DNA of 16,028 bases from an uncultured Clostridia bacterium. Lineage in GTDB: Bacteria; Bacillota_I; Bacilli_A; RF39; UBA660. Each line of letters opens with the position of its first letter. Within the stretch, counting starts at the first letter, position 1. Of this stretch, positions 1 to 6,191 are shown piece by piece. The position numbers were made by a program, and so were the translations under genes. The notes below the pieces were generated by a model. The model was not told where the DNA came from. It saw only the letters and a list, made by a program, of their open reading frames with translations, and searched no databases. The stretch lies in contig CAMZBG010000027.1 in assembly GCA_947304495.1 (NCBI GenBank), positions 1-16,028 of the forward strand, read 5' to 3'.

Positions 1-119
1 TTATTTATTCTATATATGGGTATTTTCTTTATATTAATTATTTTATCTTTTTTATTCCATTCATAAAAGTCGTAATATTTATCTCTAAAATTCAATACTA
101 TATCATAGACATATTCCAT
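1..119 (-). CDS. N-terminal fragment of a hypothetical protein, possibly YjbA/DUF3603-like
   Basis: The first 39 codons of a gene that runs off the left edge of the window. The ATG at 119 has a strong ribosome site (AAAAGGAG, 9 nt upstream), so the start is well supported. The visible peptide begins MEYVYDIVLNF and continues with a YDFYEW segment and a basic KKDKI stretch. The pattern of an N-terminal Y-D-hydrophobic strand followed by (H/Y)EW and a charged turn resembles the start of the Bacillus YjbA (UPF0736/DUF3603) family as I remember it, but 39 residues are too few to be sure. The gene overlaps the end of the upstream small membrane gene by 17 nt and is probably translated from the same transcript. 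No function can be assigned from the fragment. Confidence 0.6.
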   Translation of the reverse strand, partial: MEYVYDIVLNFRDKYYDFYEWNKKDKIINIKKIPIYRIN

Positions 120-324
120 ATTTATTATCTCCTTTTACGTAGATAGATAGATTCATAATTATAAAGCCTAATACTGTTAGATAACATTCAAATCTTCTGA
201 TTATAAGGTTAACATAATAACTAAAATTATACCCTAAAGATAATACATTTAAATATAATATTGTATAAATAAAACCTATAGTCATAATTCCAAAGCCAAA
301 TAGAAAGAAAAAAATACGAATCAT
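103..324 (-). CDS. small two-helix membrane protein, unknown
   Basis: A 73-residue hydrophobic protein. I chose the ATG at 324 because AGGTGAT lies just upstream; a GTG at 333 in the same frame would place the start codon inside that ribosome site. Residues about 2-25 form one membrane helix and residues about 49-65 a second. Between them is a tyrosine- and arginine-rich stretch (LIIRRFECY). The C-terminus is polar and ends with a TGA stop. It follows rmuC by about 40 nt and overlaps the next gene by 17 nt, so it belongs to the rhodanese-rmuC transcript. I do not recognise the family. The ribosome site and overlap coupling suggest a genuine gene, most likely an inner-membrane protein of unknown role. 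Confidence 0.6.
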   Translation of the reverse strand: MIRIFFFLFGFGIMTIGFIYTILYLNVLSLGYNFSYYVNLIIRRFECYLTVLGFIIMNLSIYVKGDNKYGICL

Positions 325-365
325 GAATATCACCTACAATAGTGTATTCAATAATTCATATTTTA

Positions 366-1427
366 TTATTCTAATTCATTTTTATCTAATTTAACATCAC
401 TTATTGAAGCAAATTTTTTAGTTATTTTATCTGATGTTATATTTAAGTTTTCGACATCTTTATTTACTGTTTCAATACTTCTAGATAGTTTATCCCATCT
501 TTCTTTATATCTAGAGAATTCAACTCCTAATTTTGTTAATTCATCATGAACTACTTTAGCATATTTATCTCTTTCCATATTCTTAAGTAATACTTGAATA
601 GTTGTTAGGGATGATATTAGTGTAGTTGGAGATGTTAGCCATACATTTCTTTTGTAAGCATATTCTACTAAATCATTATGATAGGCATTTATTTCTGCAA
701 ATATGGCTTCGGCTGGTAAAAACATAATTGCTTGATTAGATGTTACTCCAGGTATTATATATTTGCTACTTATAGCATCTATATGTTTTTTAACATCTAT
801 TTTAAATTGTTTTTCATATGATGCTCTTTCTGTAGATGTTTTAGTTTTATCTACCATTAAACGATAGTTTTCTAGTGGAAATTTAGAATCTATAGCTACT
901 TTCCCTAATGGTTCTGGAGTAAAGATAATGGCATCTACGATTGTTGTGTTAGGAAGTGTATATTGTAATTTATATATTTTATCATTCTTTTCTCCAAAGA
1001 CACTTGCTAATATGTGTTTTAAGTTTACTTCACCAAATATTCCCCTAGTCTTTTTATCTGTTAGTATTCCTTGAAGAGATATAATGTCACTTGATAAGTT
1101 ATCTATTTTCTTTTGTGCTTCATCTATTTTTGATAATCTTTCTAAGACATTAGTAAATGTTTTATTTGTTTTATTAAAGTTCTCATCTAATCTTTCATTT
1201 ACTTTATCATTGATATAAATTAGTCTTTTTTCTACTTTATCTTCTAATTTATCAAAGTCTTCAGACATACTTTTAGATAAATCTGTTCTAAAATTTGATA
1301 ATTCTTTGACAGTGTTTGTTTCAAAATTACCAATTTTTTCAATTAGATTACTATTACCTCTAATTAATAAGATTATAATTAAGATTATAATAATGACTAG
1401 TAGTCCAATAATTATATATTCTAACAT
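366..1427 (-). CDS. rmuC: RmuC family DNA recombination protein
   Basis: A 353-residue RmuC homologue. RmuC proteins limit DNA rearrangements such as inversions at inverted repeats, and carry a domain related to PD-(D/E)XK nucleases. Residues 3-22 form a membrane anchor made almost entirely of I and L. Residues about 28-125 are a long charged coiled coil. The conserved core starts at RGIFGE (128-133) and includes VAIDSKFPLE (177-186), where the D and K fit nuclease-like active-site residues, and FLPAEAIFAE (236-245). A second coiled coil occupies about 300-340. Length is within the lower part of the family range. The ATG at 1427 has AGGTGAT upstream. It follows the rhodanese gene by 24 nt and is probably in the same operon. 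The precise biochemical activity of RmuC is not settled, so the nuclease role is inferred from family. Confidence 0.93.
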   Translation of the reverse strand: MLEYIIIGLLVIIIILIIILLIRGNSNLIEKIGNFETNTVKELSNFRTDLSKSMSEDFDKLEDKVEKRLIYINDKVNERLDENFNKTNKTFTNVLERLSKIDEAQKKIDNLSSDIISLQGILTDKKTRGIFGEVNLKHILASVFGEKNDKIYKLQYTLPNTTIVDAIIFTPEPLGKVAIDSKFPLENYRLMVDKTKTSTERASYEKQFKIDVKKHIDAISSKYIIPGVTSNQAIMFLPAEAIFAEINAYHNDLVEYAYKRNVWLTSPTTLISSLTTIQVLLKNMERDKYAKVVHDELTKLGVEFSRYKERWDKLSRSIETVNKDVENLNITSDKITKKFASISDVKLDKNELE

Positions 1428-1451
1428 ATTATCACCTAAGTATATTATAAC

Positions 1452-1739
1452 TTATTTATAATTATTTTTAAAGTATAAATAGCCTTCTTTTATATAATAT
1501 GTATCATAGCCAAAGGAATTAAGTCTATTACTTATTTGCATACTTTGATATCCATAATTACAGTATAGATAATATTTTTCATTTTTACTTAGATAAAGAC
1601 TATAATTGGATAATAAGCTATAGTATGGAATATTTCTAGCATTTAGAATATGTCCTTCGTTATAACTATAATTATCTCTTACATCAATAACATTGGGATT
1701 AGATAATTTTAATAGTTCATTTATACTTATTTCATTCAT
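1452..1739 (-). CDS. single-domain rhodanese-like protein
   Basis: A 95-residue single rhodanese domain with no signal peptide, expected in the cytoplasm. It shows the family landmarks in order: NVIDVRD (residues 16-22), EGHILNARNIP (28-38) and the active-site loop YCNYGYQS, in which Cys60 is the predicted persulfide-carrying cysteine (C-x-x-G-x-x-S pattern). Such GlpE/YtwF-type proteins carry sulfane sulfur between donors and acceptors; the actual donor here is unknown. An AGGTGAT ribosome site precedes the ATG at 1739. The gene appears to be first in a transcript with rmuC and two further genes. Nothing in the neighbourhood (no sulfur-transfer or tRNA-thiolation gene) points to a specific pathway, so the placement with rmuC may be simple operon packing. 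Confidence 0.9.
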   Translation of the reverse strand: MNEISINELLKLSNPNVIDVRDNYSYNEGHILNARNIPYYSLLSNYSLYLSKNEKYYLYCNYGYQSMQISNRLNSFGYDTYYIKEGYLYFKNNYK

Positions 1740-1795
1740 ATGATCACCTATATTAATATATTCATAATTAGATATTGTAATAAGTGATATAAACT

Positions 1796-1801
1796 ATTAT
1801 A
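1796..1801 (-). promoter_or_regulatory. possible -10 element for the rhodanese-rmuC operon
   Basis: A perfect TATAAT on the minus strand, about 57 nt upstream of the rhodanese start. No convincing -35 lies 16-18 nt further upstream, where the terminator of the Smr gene sits. In so AT-rich a sequence this match is weak evidence. Confidence 0.3.
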
Positions 1802-1802
1802 T

Positions 1803-1829
1803 AAAAATATCAGAAAGTATTCTGATATT
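1803..1829 (-). terminator. intrinsic terminator of the kinase-Smr operon
   Basis: A 10-bp perfect stem (AATATCAGAA at 1806-1815 with TTCTGATATT at 1820-1829) closes a 4-nt loop. On the minus strand it is followed by a short U run. The Smr stop codon (1828-1830) is partly inside the stem. Confidence 0.8.
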
Positions 1830-2097
1830 ATTTTTTTAATTTAACAATGGTACATCCAGAATTAAAGTTATCGGTTTTATAATCTAAGACATGTTTGTTG
1901 ATACTTAAGGCTTCATGAACTGCTTTTTTGACGATACCAGTACCTATTCCGTGAATAATTATAATTGTGTCATTACCTAAGGCAATGTTTTCTTCAACAA
2001 AATCATTAGTTATCATTCTGGCACTATCTCTATCATAGCCGTGTAAATCTATTTGGGGATATCTTGCTAAAAAGATATCATATACTTTATTATCCAT
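1828..2097 (-). CDS. stand-alone Smr-domain protein
   Basis: An 89-residue Smr (small MutS-related) domain without the MutS2 ATPase. The signature DLHG is at residues 17-20, the HGIGTG loop at 49-54, and the C-terminal strand GCTIVKL at 81-87. Stand-alone Smr domains are associated with nucleic acid cleavage, including endonuclease activity at stalled or collided ribosomes in other bacteria; the substrate here is unknown. I favour the ATG at 2097, which follows the kinase stop codon by 11 nt and has TGGAG nearby. A start at 2133 (101 aa) is possible, with AAAGGA upstream, but that sequence lies in the conserved end of the kinase and may look like a ribosome site by chance. It is the last gene before the terminator at 1803-1829 and is probably cotranscribed with the kinase. 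Confidence 0.85.
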   Translation of the reverse strand: MDNKVYDIFLARYPQIDLHGYDRDSARMITNDFVEENIALGNDTIIIIHGIGTGIVKKAVHEALSINKHVLDYKTDNFNSGCTIVKLKK

Positions 2098-2108
2098 ATT
2101 ACTCCATT

Positions 2109-3311
2109 CTATAAAGGTAAGGTTATTGTGCATTTAGTTCCTTTATTACTTTCATAATTCATTTTACCATTATGCGCTATAATTATTTCATTTGATAATG
2201 ATACTCCTAAACCAGTACCATTCTTTTTAGTGGTATAGAACATTTCTTTTAGATGTGATAATTCTTCTTTATTCATACCACAACCATTATCTTCAATTAT
2301 TATTATGACATTTTGATTATTTAATTTCACTTCAATATTAATTATACCATCAATAGCTATCGATTCAATACTATTTTTAATGACATTGATAAATACTTGT
2401 TTTAGTCTTTCATAATCGCCAATTAAATATATTTCTTCATATTCATTATGGTAATTTAGTTTAATATTTTTATCTTTTATTAAGAGATTAAATGATTCAT
2501 ATATATCATCTAGAAGCATTACAATATCTAATTCTTCTTTGTTGATTTTAATTTTACTATATTCCATAAAATCTGATATAACATTTAGACTACGATCTAT
2601 TTCTGATTTGATAATACTTAAATATCTTTTACTTTTATTTAAATCTTCTAGATTTAACATATCTAGATATCCTTTACAAACAGCAATAGGATTTTTAATT
2701 TCATGAGTTAATTTAAATAAGGAATTCTTTAATTTATTTTCTTCTTTTATTTTGTTAATTTCTTGATATAGATTAGTGATATTGTCTGCTATTTTAAATA
2801 AATATAAAGAAAAGAAAGTTAAAATATAAATAATAGCAATATATAACATTAATGTTATTATTTTATCTATTCCTTTAGAAGAATTAATAAAATATTCAAA
2901 GGATAAGAAAAATCCTTGAATGATACTGATGATTTTAAGAAATAGATAGTTAAATTCTTTTTTCTTATAGAGTATAATATAAGTAATAAAATAGCTTAGA
3001 TGTTTTATTATTTCAATATAAATATTTATATTATAAATGATAGAACTATATATGATTATAATTATCGATAAACAGATACCTAGTAATCCTTCTTTTTTAA
3101 AGTAACAGATAAGGAGAGGAATATTAGAAAATATTAAGAGATTTATATCTTTTAAGCTATATTCTAAACCTAAATATAGGGATGTCATAATAGTTATGAT
3201 AAAGACTACTCTAGCTACTTTTTTATTATTAAGGGAACTATAACAAGTAAAAACTAGATACATTAAGATAGGAAAAATAATTAGTATTAAGTTTAAAAAT
3301 ATTATATTCAT
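2109..3311 (-). CDS. multi-pass orphan sensor histidine kinase, KinB-like architecture
   Basis: A 400-residue membrane histidine kinase. Six or seven membrane helices fill residues 1-175 with no recognisable extracellular sensor domain. A short coiled coil (about 180-198) leads into the H-box LTHEIKNP (phospho-acceptor His203), then the N-box VFINVIKNSIE (306-316), G1 DNGCGM (341-346), an F-box region MFYTTK (357-362) and G2 GTGLG (365-369), so the kinase core is complete. I start at the ATG at 3311 because GGTGG lies 5 nt upstream. An in-frame ATG at 3323 is inside the leader hairpin and has no ribosome site. No response regulator lies in the window, so it is an orphan. Size and topology resemble sporulation kinase KinB of Bacillus, and the tandem Spo0A-type boxes at its promoter support a link to Spo0A phosphorylation. 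That link is inference, not shown by homology here. Confidence 0.93.
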   Translation of the reverse strand: MNIIFLNLILIIFPILMYLVFTCYSSLNNKKVARVVFIITIMTSLYLGLEYSLKDINLLIFSNIPLLICYFKKEGLLGICLSIIIIIYSSIIYNINIYIEIIKHLSYFITYIILYKKKEFNYLFLKIISIIQGFFLSFEYFINSSKGIDKIITLMLYIAIIYILTFFSLYLFKIADNITNLYQEINKIKEENKLKNSLFKLTHEIKNPIAVCKGYLDMLNLEDLNKSKRYLSIIKSEIDRSLNVISDFMEYSKIKINKEELDIVMLLDDIYESFNLLIKDKNIKLNYHNEYEEIYLIGDYERLKQVFINVIKNSIESIAIDGIINIEVKLNNQNVIIIIEDNGCGMNKEELSHLKEMFYTTKKNGTGLGVSLSNEIIIAHNGKMNYESNKGTKCTITLPL

Positions 3312-3314
3312 TAA

Positions 3315-3344
3315 AACCACCATGTAAATTATATAATGGTGGTT
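3315..3344 (-). promoter_or_regulatory. leader hairpin burying the kinase ribosome-binding site
   Basis: A perfect 9-bp inverted repeat: on the minus-strand transcript AACCACCAU pairs with AUGGUGGUU across a 12-nt A/U loop. The 3' arm contains the GGUGG that serves the start at 3311. No U run follows (the next bases are UUAAUG), so it is not a terminator. It could lower or condition translation of the kinase. Confidence 0.55.
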
Positions 3345-3345
3345 A

Positions 3346-3362
3346 TGTCGATATTTGTCGAA
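3346..3362. promoter_or_regulatory. tandem Spo0A-type (0A) boxes
   Basis: On the plus strand TTTGTCGAA (3354-3362) matches the extended 0A-box consensus TTTGTCRAA at all nine positions. A second half-match, TGTCGAT (3346-3352), lies exactly 10 bp away in the same orientation, the spacing of one helical turn seen at natural tandem 0A boxes. They overlap the end of the kinase -10 and the expected transcription start, a position typical of repression. Confidence 0.6.
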
Positions 3363-3391
3363 TTATGTAAAATAAGATTATTTTTTGTCAA
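3362..3391 (-). promoter_or_regulatory. sigma-A-type promoter of the histidine kinase operon
   Basis: The minus strand reads TTGACA (3391-3386), an 18-bp spacer, then CATAAT (3367-3362). The expected start near 3355 gives a leader of about 45 nt containing the hairpin. The -35 continues directly from the U tract of the upstream gene's terminator. Confidence 0.65.
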
Positions 3392-3417
3392 AAAAACTTA
3401 TAGTTAGCTATAAGTTT
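3390..3417 (-). terminator. intrinsic terminator of the EIIB-like gene
   Basis: A 10-bp perfect stem (AAACTTATAG at 3394-3403 with CTATAAGTTT at 3408-3417) and a 4-nt loop, followed on the minus strand by seven T residues. The stem begins in the gene's own stop codon (3416-3418). Confidence 0.85.
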
Positions 3418-3730
3418 ATTTTAATTCTCTAATATACTTTTTTAATTGTTTAGCATCTTGGCCGAAGATTATTTTTAATTGATCATCTATTTCGACTACG
3501 CCTTGAGCGCCCAATTTAATAATTCCCTCTTTATTGGCTTTGGAGATATCTTTTAAGGTGACTTTAAATCTAGACATTTCTAATTCTGTTTCGATGATGT
3601 TATCTTTTCCACCTAGAAGTTCTACCAACTTGTTAAATTCTAAAGCTAAATCTTTTCTATTACTTTTAACAATTGCGAAAGCAATTATAAGAAATACAGT
3701 AATTATTATTGCATATTGATACCATTGCAT
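3416..3730 (-). CDS. membrane-anchored PTS EIIB-like domain protein lacking the active cysteine
   Basis: A 104-residue protein with one N-terminal membrane helix (about 6-22) followed by a domain resembling the glucose-family phosphotransferase EIIB domain. The match covers the helix LVELLGGKDNI (35-45), the segment SRFKVTLKD (53-61) where typical EIIB has TRLRLTVKD, and the end pattern KLGAQGVVEIDDQLKIIFG (72-90). In active EIIB a phosphorylated Cys precedes TRLR; aligned by hand, that place holds Glu51 and the protein has no Cys at all. It cannot phosphorylate sugar in the normal way, so it is likely regulatory, structural or a ligand sensor. The ATG at 3730 is preceded by AGAGG; a GTG at 3739 would sit in the ribosome site. 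It is monocistronic between its own promoter and terminator. Confidence 0.8.
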   Translation of the reverse strand: MQWYQYAIIITVFLIIAFAIVKSNRKDLALEFNKLVELLGGKDNIIETELEMSRFKVTLKDISKANKEGIIKLGAQGVVEIDDQLKIIFGQDAKQLKKYIRELK

Positions 3731-3748
3731 CTTACACACCTCTAGTAA

Positions 3749-3777
3749 ATTATACTATAAAAATAAAAATATAACAA
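3749..3777 (-). promoter_or_regulatory. promoter of the EIIB-like gene
   Basis: Minus-strand TTGTTA (3777-3772), a 17-bp spacer, then a perfect TATAAT (3754-3749), about 19 nt upstream of the start codon at 3730. Confidence 0.6.
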
Positions 3778-3782
3778 TAATA

Positions 3783-3811
3783 TTGTCTAAAATTATCAAA
3801 TTTGATATAAT
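3783..3811 (+). promoter_or_regulatory. promoter of the exported protein-phosphodiester glycosidase operon
   Basis: TTGTCT (3783-3788), a 17-bp spacer and TATAAT (3806-3811), followed 22 nt later by the first gene of the operon. It diverges from the EIIB-like promoter, with the two -35 elements only 5 bp apart. Confidence 0.65.
3794..3807. promoter_or_regulatory. perfect 14-bp palindrome, candidate operator
   Basis: TATCAAATTTGATA is its own reverse complement and fills the 3' part of the promoter spacer plus the first two bases of the -10. A dimeric repressor bound here would block polymerase. The regulator is unknown, and AT-rich palindromes can arise by chance. Confidence 0.4.
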
Positions 3812-3833
3812 TGAAAAAGTAAAGGTGGTAGAA

Positions 3834-5153
3834 ATGAAGAAGTTAAGTTTTCAGAAAATATTTTGTTTTTTAAGCTTTCTATTTATTCTATCTTGTTGTG
3901 TATTTTATGGAACAAGATTTATTAAACTATTTATAGAAAATAAGAAAGTTGAGATTAATGAAAAGAATTCTTTAGTTAAGGTATTAAAGGAGAATAATAG
4001 TAATAATGAAGATTTTAAATCAGTAAATGGAGTTAATTATTTTACTAATAAAGCTGATAAGAATTATTTATGGTATTCAAATATTTTATGGCGTATTATT
4101 AAAGTTAACGACGATAATTCACTTACCGTAATTAGTGATAATTCACTTACTTCACTAGCATATGGTAAAGAATTAGCATTTGATGAATCATATGTATTTA
4201 ATTGGTTAAATAAAACAGAAAAAGAATACTCTGGTATTTTAGAGAAAGTACTTAATGAACCAAGTACTTATTTGCAAAAAACAGTATCATGTACTGATAA
4301 ATTGGATGAATTAACTAATAATCCATGTAAAGATACTAATGAGGATACATATATTACACTATTACCAGTAATTGATTATTTGAATATTGGTTCTAAGGAT
4401 AGTTATTTAGCTAATGATGAATACTTCTATTTAAGTAATACTGATAGTAATGGAAAGATATGGTATGTAACTGATGAAGGAAATGCAACATTAGGAACAG
4501 GAAATGATATTTTAGGTATAAGACCAGTTATTACAATTAAAACTAATGTCGATTATGTCGATGGTGATGGTACTATTGATAATCCATATAAAATAGAAAA
4601 AGAAAATGGATTATTTGGCAGCTATGTAAAAATAGGTAGTAGTTTATTTAGGATATATCAAGTTAATGATAGTGAAGTTAGAATTATGTTAGATGATTAT
4701 TTAAAAGTTAATGGTAATAATTTAACTTATAGATATTCAAATATTAGTTCATATCATGATGATTATAAGGTTGGTTCTATTGCCTACTACTTAAATCATG
4801 ATTATCTAAATACACTTAGTTGTAAAGATAAAATCAAAGAAGTAGCTTGGACTAATGGTTATTATAATAGTAGTACTAATTACGATTATACTAATGCATT
4901 AAAGGATACGATCAATAGTAAAGTGGCACTTATGAGTATTGGAGATATCTTCTTAAATCCAAAACTAACTAATTACTTTACAATGACTGGTTCAGCTACT
5001 AAAGGTAGTATGGTCTATACAATACAAAGTAGTAAGAAGTTATATGCTAAGCAGATTGGTTCACAAATTAATGTTGTACCAGTTATAAGTATTGAAAAAA
5101 CATTGCTAACTAAGGGAAATGGAACTAAAGATAGTCCATATGAAGTGGAGTAA
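3834..5153 (+). CDS. exported two-module protein (DUF6273-like), unknown function
   Basis: A 439-residue protein with a short basic start and one membrane helix or uncleaved signal (about 8-30); the rest is expected outside the cell. Two related modules follow. The first (about 64-256) contains LWYSNILWRIIKV, LLPVIDYLN and GIRPVITIK and ends GDGTIDNPYKI. The second (about 260-439) contains YVKIGSSLFRIYQV, VALMSIGDIFLN and VVPVISIEK and ends GNGTKDSPYEV. The repeated order (W/F-R-I strand, then an L/M-x-I-D/G patch, then PVI-x-I, then a G-x-G-T-x-D-x-PY tail) indicates an internal duplication of a DUF6273/surface-protein type domain. Cys152 and Cys165 might form a disulfide. The ATG at 3834 follows AAAGGTGG; an upstream in-frame TTG lies in the promoter. 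It is 3 nt from the glycosidase gene, so the two are coupled. No catalytic motif is seen. Confidence 0.85.
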   Translation: MKKLSFQKIFCFLSFLFILSCCVFYGTRFIKLFIENKKVEINEKNSLVKVLKENNSNNEDFKSVNGVNYFTNKADKNYLWYSNILWRIIKVNDDNSLTVISDNSLTSLAYGKELAFDESYVFNWLNKTEKEYSGILEKVLNEPSTYLQKTVSCTDKLDELTNNPCKDTNEDTYITLLPVIDYLNIGSKDSYLANDEYFYLSNTDSNGKIWYVTDEGNATLGTGNDILGIRPVITIKTNVDYVDGDGTIDNPYKIEKENGLFGSYVKIGSSLFRIYQVNDSEVRIMLDDYLKVNGNNLTYRYSNISSYHDDYKVGSIAYYLNHDYLNTLSCKDKIKEVAWTNGYYNSSTNYDYTNALKDTINSKVALMSIGDIFLNPKLTNYFTMTGSATKGSMVYTIQSSKKLYAKQIGSQINVVPVISIEKTLLTKGNGTKDSPYEVE

Positions 5154-5156
5154 ATT

Positions 5157-6191
5157 ATGAAGAAATATAGTAAAAAGAAAAAAAATAGAAAATGGGTAAT
5201 TATTTGGATTGTTTTAGATCTTTTAGCAATTGGCGGTTTTGTAATGATGTATGGTCCTTGGGATGGAGTTAGAAATCTATATGTAACTACTGCAATGAAG
5301 ACTAAAGATCATAAGTATTTTGCTAAAATATTCTATAGTGATAAAACGATAGAAAAAATTGTAAATAGTAATTATTTTATTGAGATAAAAGAAGAAGTAG
5401 TATTAGATGATATCGTTATCGATACTTCACCTAAAAAGAGTTATGATAATGAATATGATGAAGAAATATTGACACGTTCGCCAGGAAATAACGATTATAA
5501 GATTATCAATTTAAAGGTTGGAATTTCAAAAGGATATTTGATTGCCATATATGATCCAACTAAGGTTACTTTAATTAGAGCTAAAAACTTTAATATTGGT
5601 AGATATGGTGAACAAGTTACAGCTATGTGTAATCGTTATAATGCGTCAGTATGTATCAATGGTGGTGGCTTTGCAGATCCAACAGGAACTGGATCAGATA
5701 TTCCACTAGGGTATGTTATCGAAAATAGTAAAATTGTATGGCCAGCTAGTGGTTGGGATACAAAGACTGGTAATTTAATTGGTTTTAATGAAGAAGGAAA
5801 ACTATTATTATTATCTGACTCTACTGGTAATGCAGCGCTTGATGCAGGTATGGTTAATGGTTTAGAGTTTGGTCCATTCTTAATTGTCAATGGTAAACCA
5901 ATAGAAATTGTGGGAGATCCTTGGGGAAAATCTCCTCGTGTAGCAATTGGTCAAAGAAAAGATGGTGTTGTTCTATTCTTAGTAATTGATGGAGAAAACT
6001 ATATTGATGGAGCATCACTTCAAGATGTTGTCGATGTATTTATGAAGTATGGTGCCTATAATGCTGCTAATTTGGATGGTGGCCATTCATCTTCTTTATC
6101 AATAAACGGTACACTATATAACAATCCACCAGCTATTGCCAAAAGACAAGGTGGAAGATATGTTGTAACCGGATTTGGTCTATTAAAATAA
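5157..6191 (+). CDS. membrane-anchored phosphodiester glycosidase family protein (NAGPA/DUF2233)
   Basis: A 344-residue protein with a lysine-rich cytoplasmic start, one membrane helix (about 13-31) and an extracellular domain. The second half carries the phosphodiester glycosidase (PF09992) landmarks: INGGGF (167-172), GPFLIVNG (239-246), SPRVAIGQ (259-266) and LDGGHSSSL (306-314). The family includes the mammalian enzyme that uncovers mannose-6-phosphate by removing GlcNAc from a phosphodiester, and many bacterial envelope-associated proteins. Here a sugar-phosphodiester polymer such as a teichoic acid or phosphoglycan is a reasonable but unproven substrate. It starts 3 nt after the preceding gene's stop, whose last codons (GTGGAG) supply the ribosome site. 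It ends at a terminator shared with convergent recA. The catalytic domain looks complete. Confidence 0.9.
   Translation: MKKYSKKKKNRKWVIIWIVLDLLAIGGFVMMYGPWDGVRNLYVTTAMKTKDHKYFAKIFYSDKTIEKIVNSNYFIEIKEEVVLDDIVIDTSPKKSYDNEYDEEILTRSPGNNDYKIINLKVGISKGYLIAIYDPTKVTLIRAKNFNIGRYGEQVTAMCNRYNASVCINGGGFADPTGTGSDIPLGYVIENSKIVWPASGWDTKTGNLIGFNEEGKLLLLSDSTGNAALDAGMVNGLEFGPFLIVNGKPIEIVGDPWGKSPRVAIGQRKDGVVLFLVIDGENYIDGASLQDVVDVFMKYGAYNAANLDGGHSSSLSINGTLYNNPPAIAKRQGGRYVVTGFGLLK

Noticed and set aside
3315..3344. Leader hairpin read as a transcription terminator
   Set aside because: No U tract follows the stem on either strand, and it lies between a good promoter and the kinase start, so a translational role is more likely.
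3534..3719. Plus-strand open frame of 61 codons antisense to the EIIB-like gene
   Set aside because: It is fully inside a gene with recognisable domain and ribosome site, has no ribosome site of its own, and mirrors the hydrophobic helix on the other strand.
3783..3833. Upstream in-frame TTG extension of the exported two-module protein
   Set aside because: The TTG is the first triplet of the -35 hexamer and the extension spans the -10; the ATG at 3834 has a proper AAAGGTGG site and starts a typical membrane-signal sequence.
5636..5890. Minus-strand open frame of 84 codons inside the phosphodiester glycosidase gene
   Set aside because: Antisense to conserved catalytic motifs; no ribosome site or family likeness. 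The same reasoning excludes the antisense frames at 6056-6247, 6292-6576, 10986-11177, 12080-12319 and 15278-15517 and the same-strand off-frame at 10337-10537 and 13646-13837.
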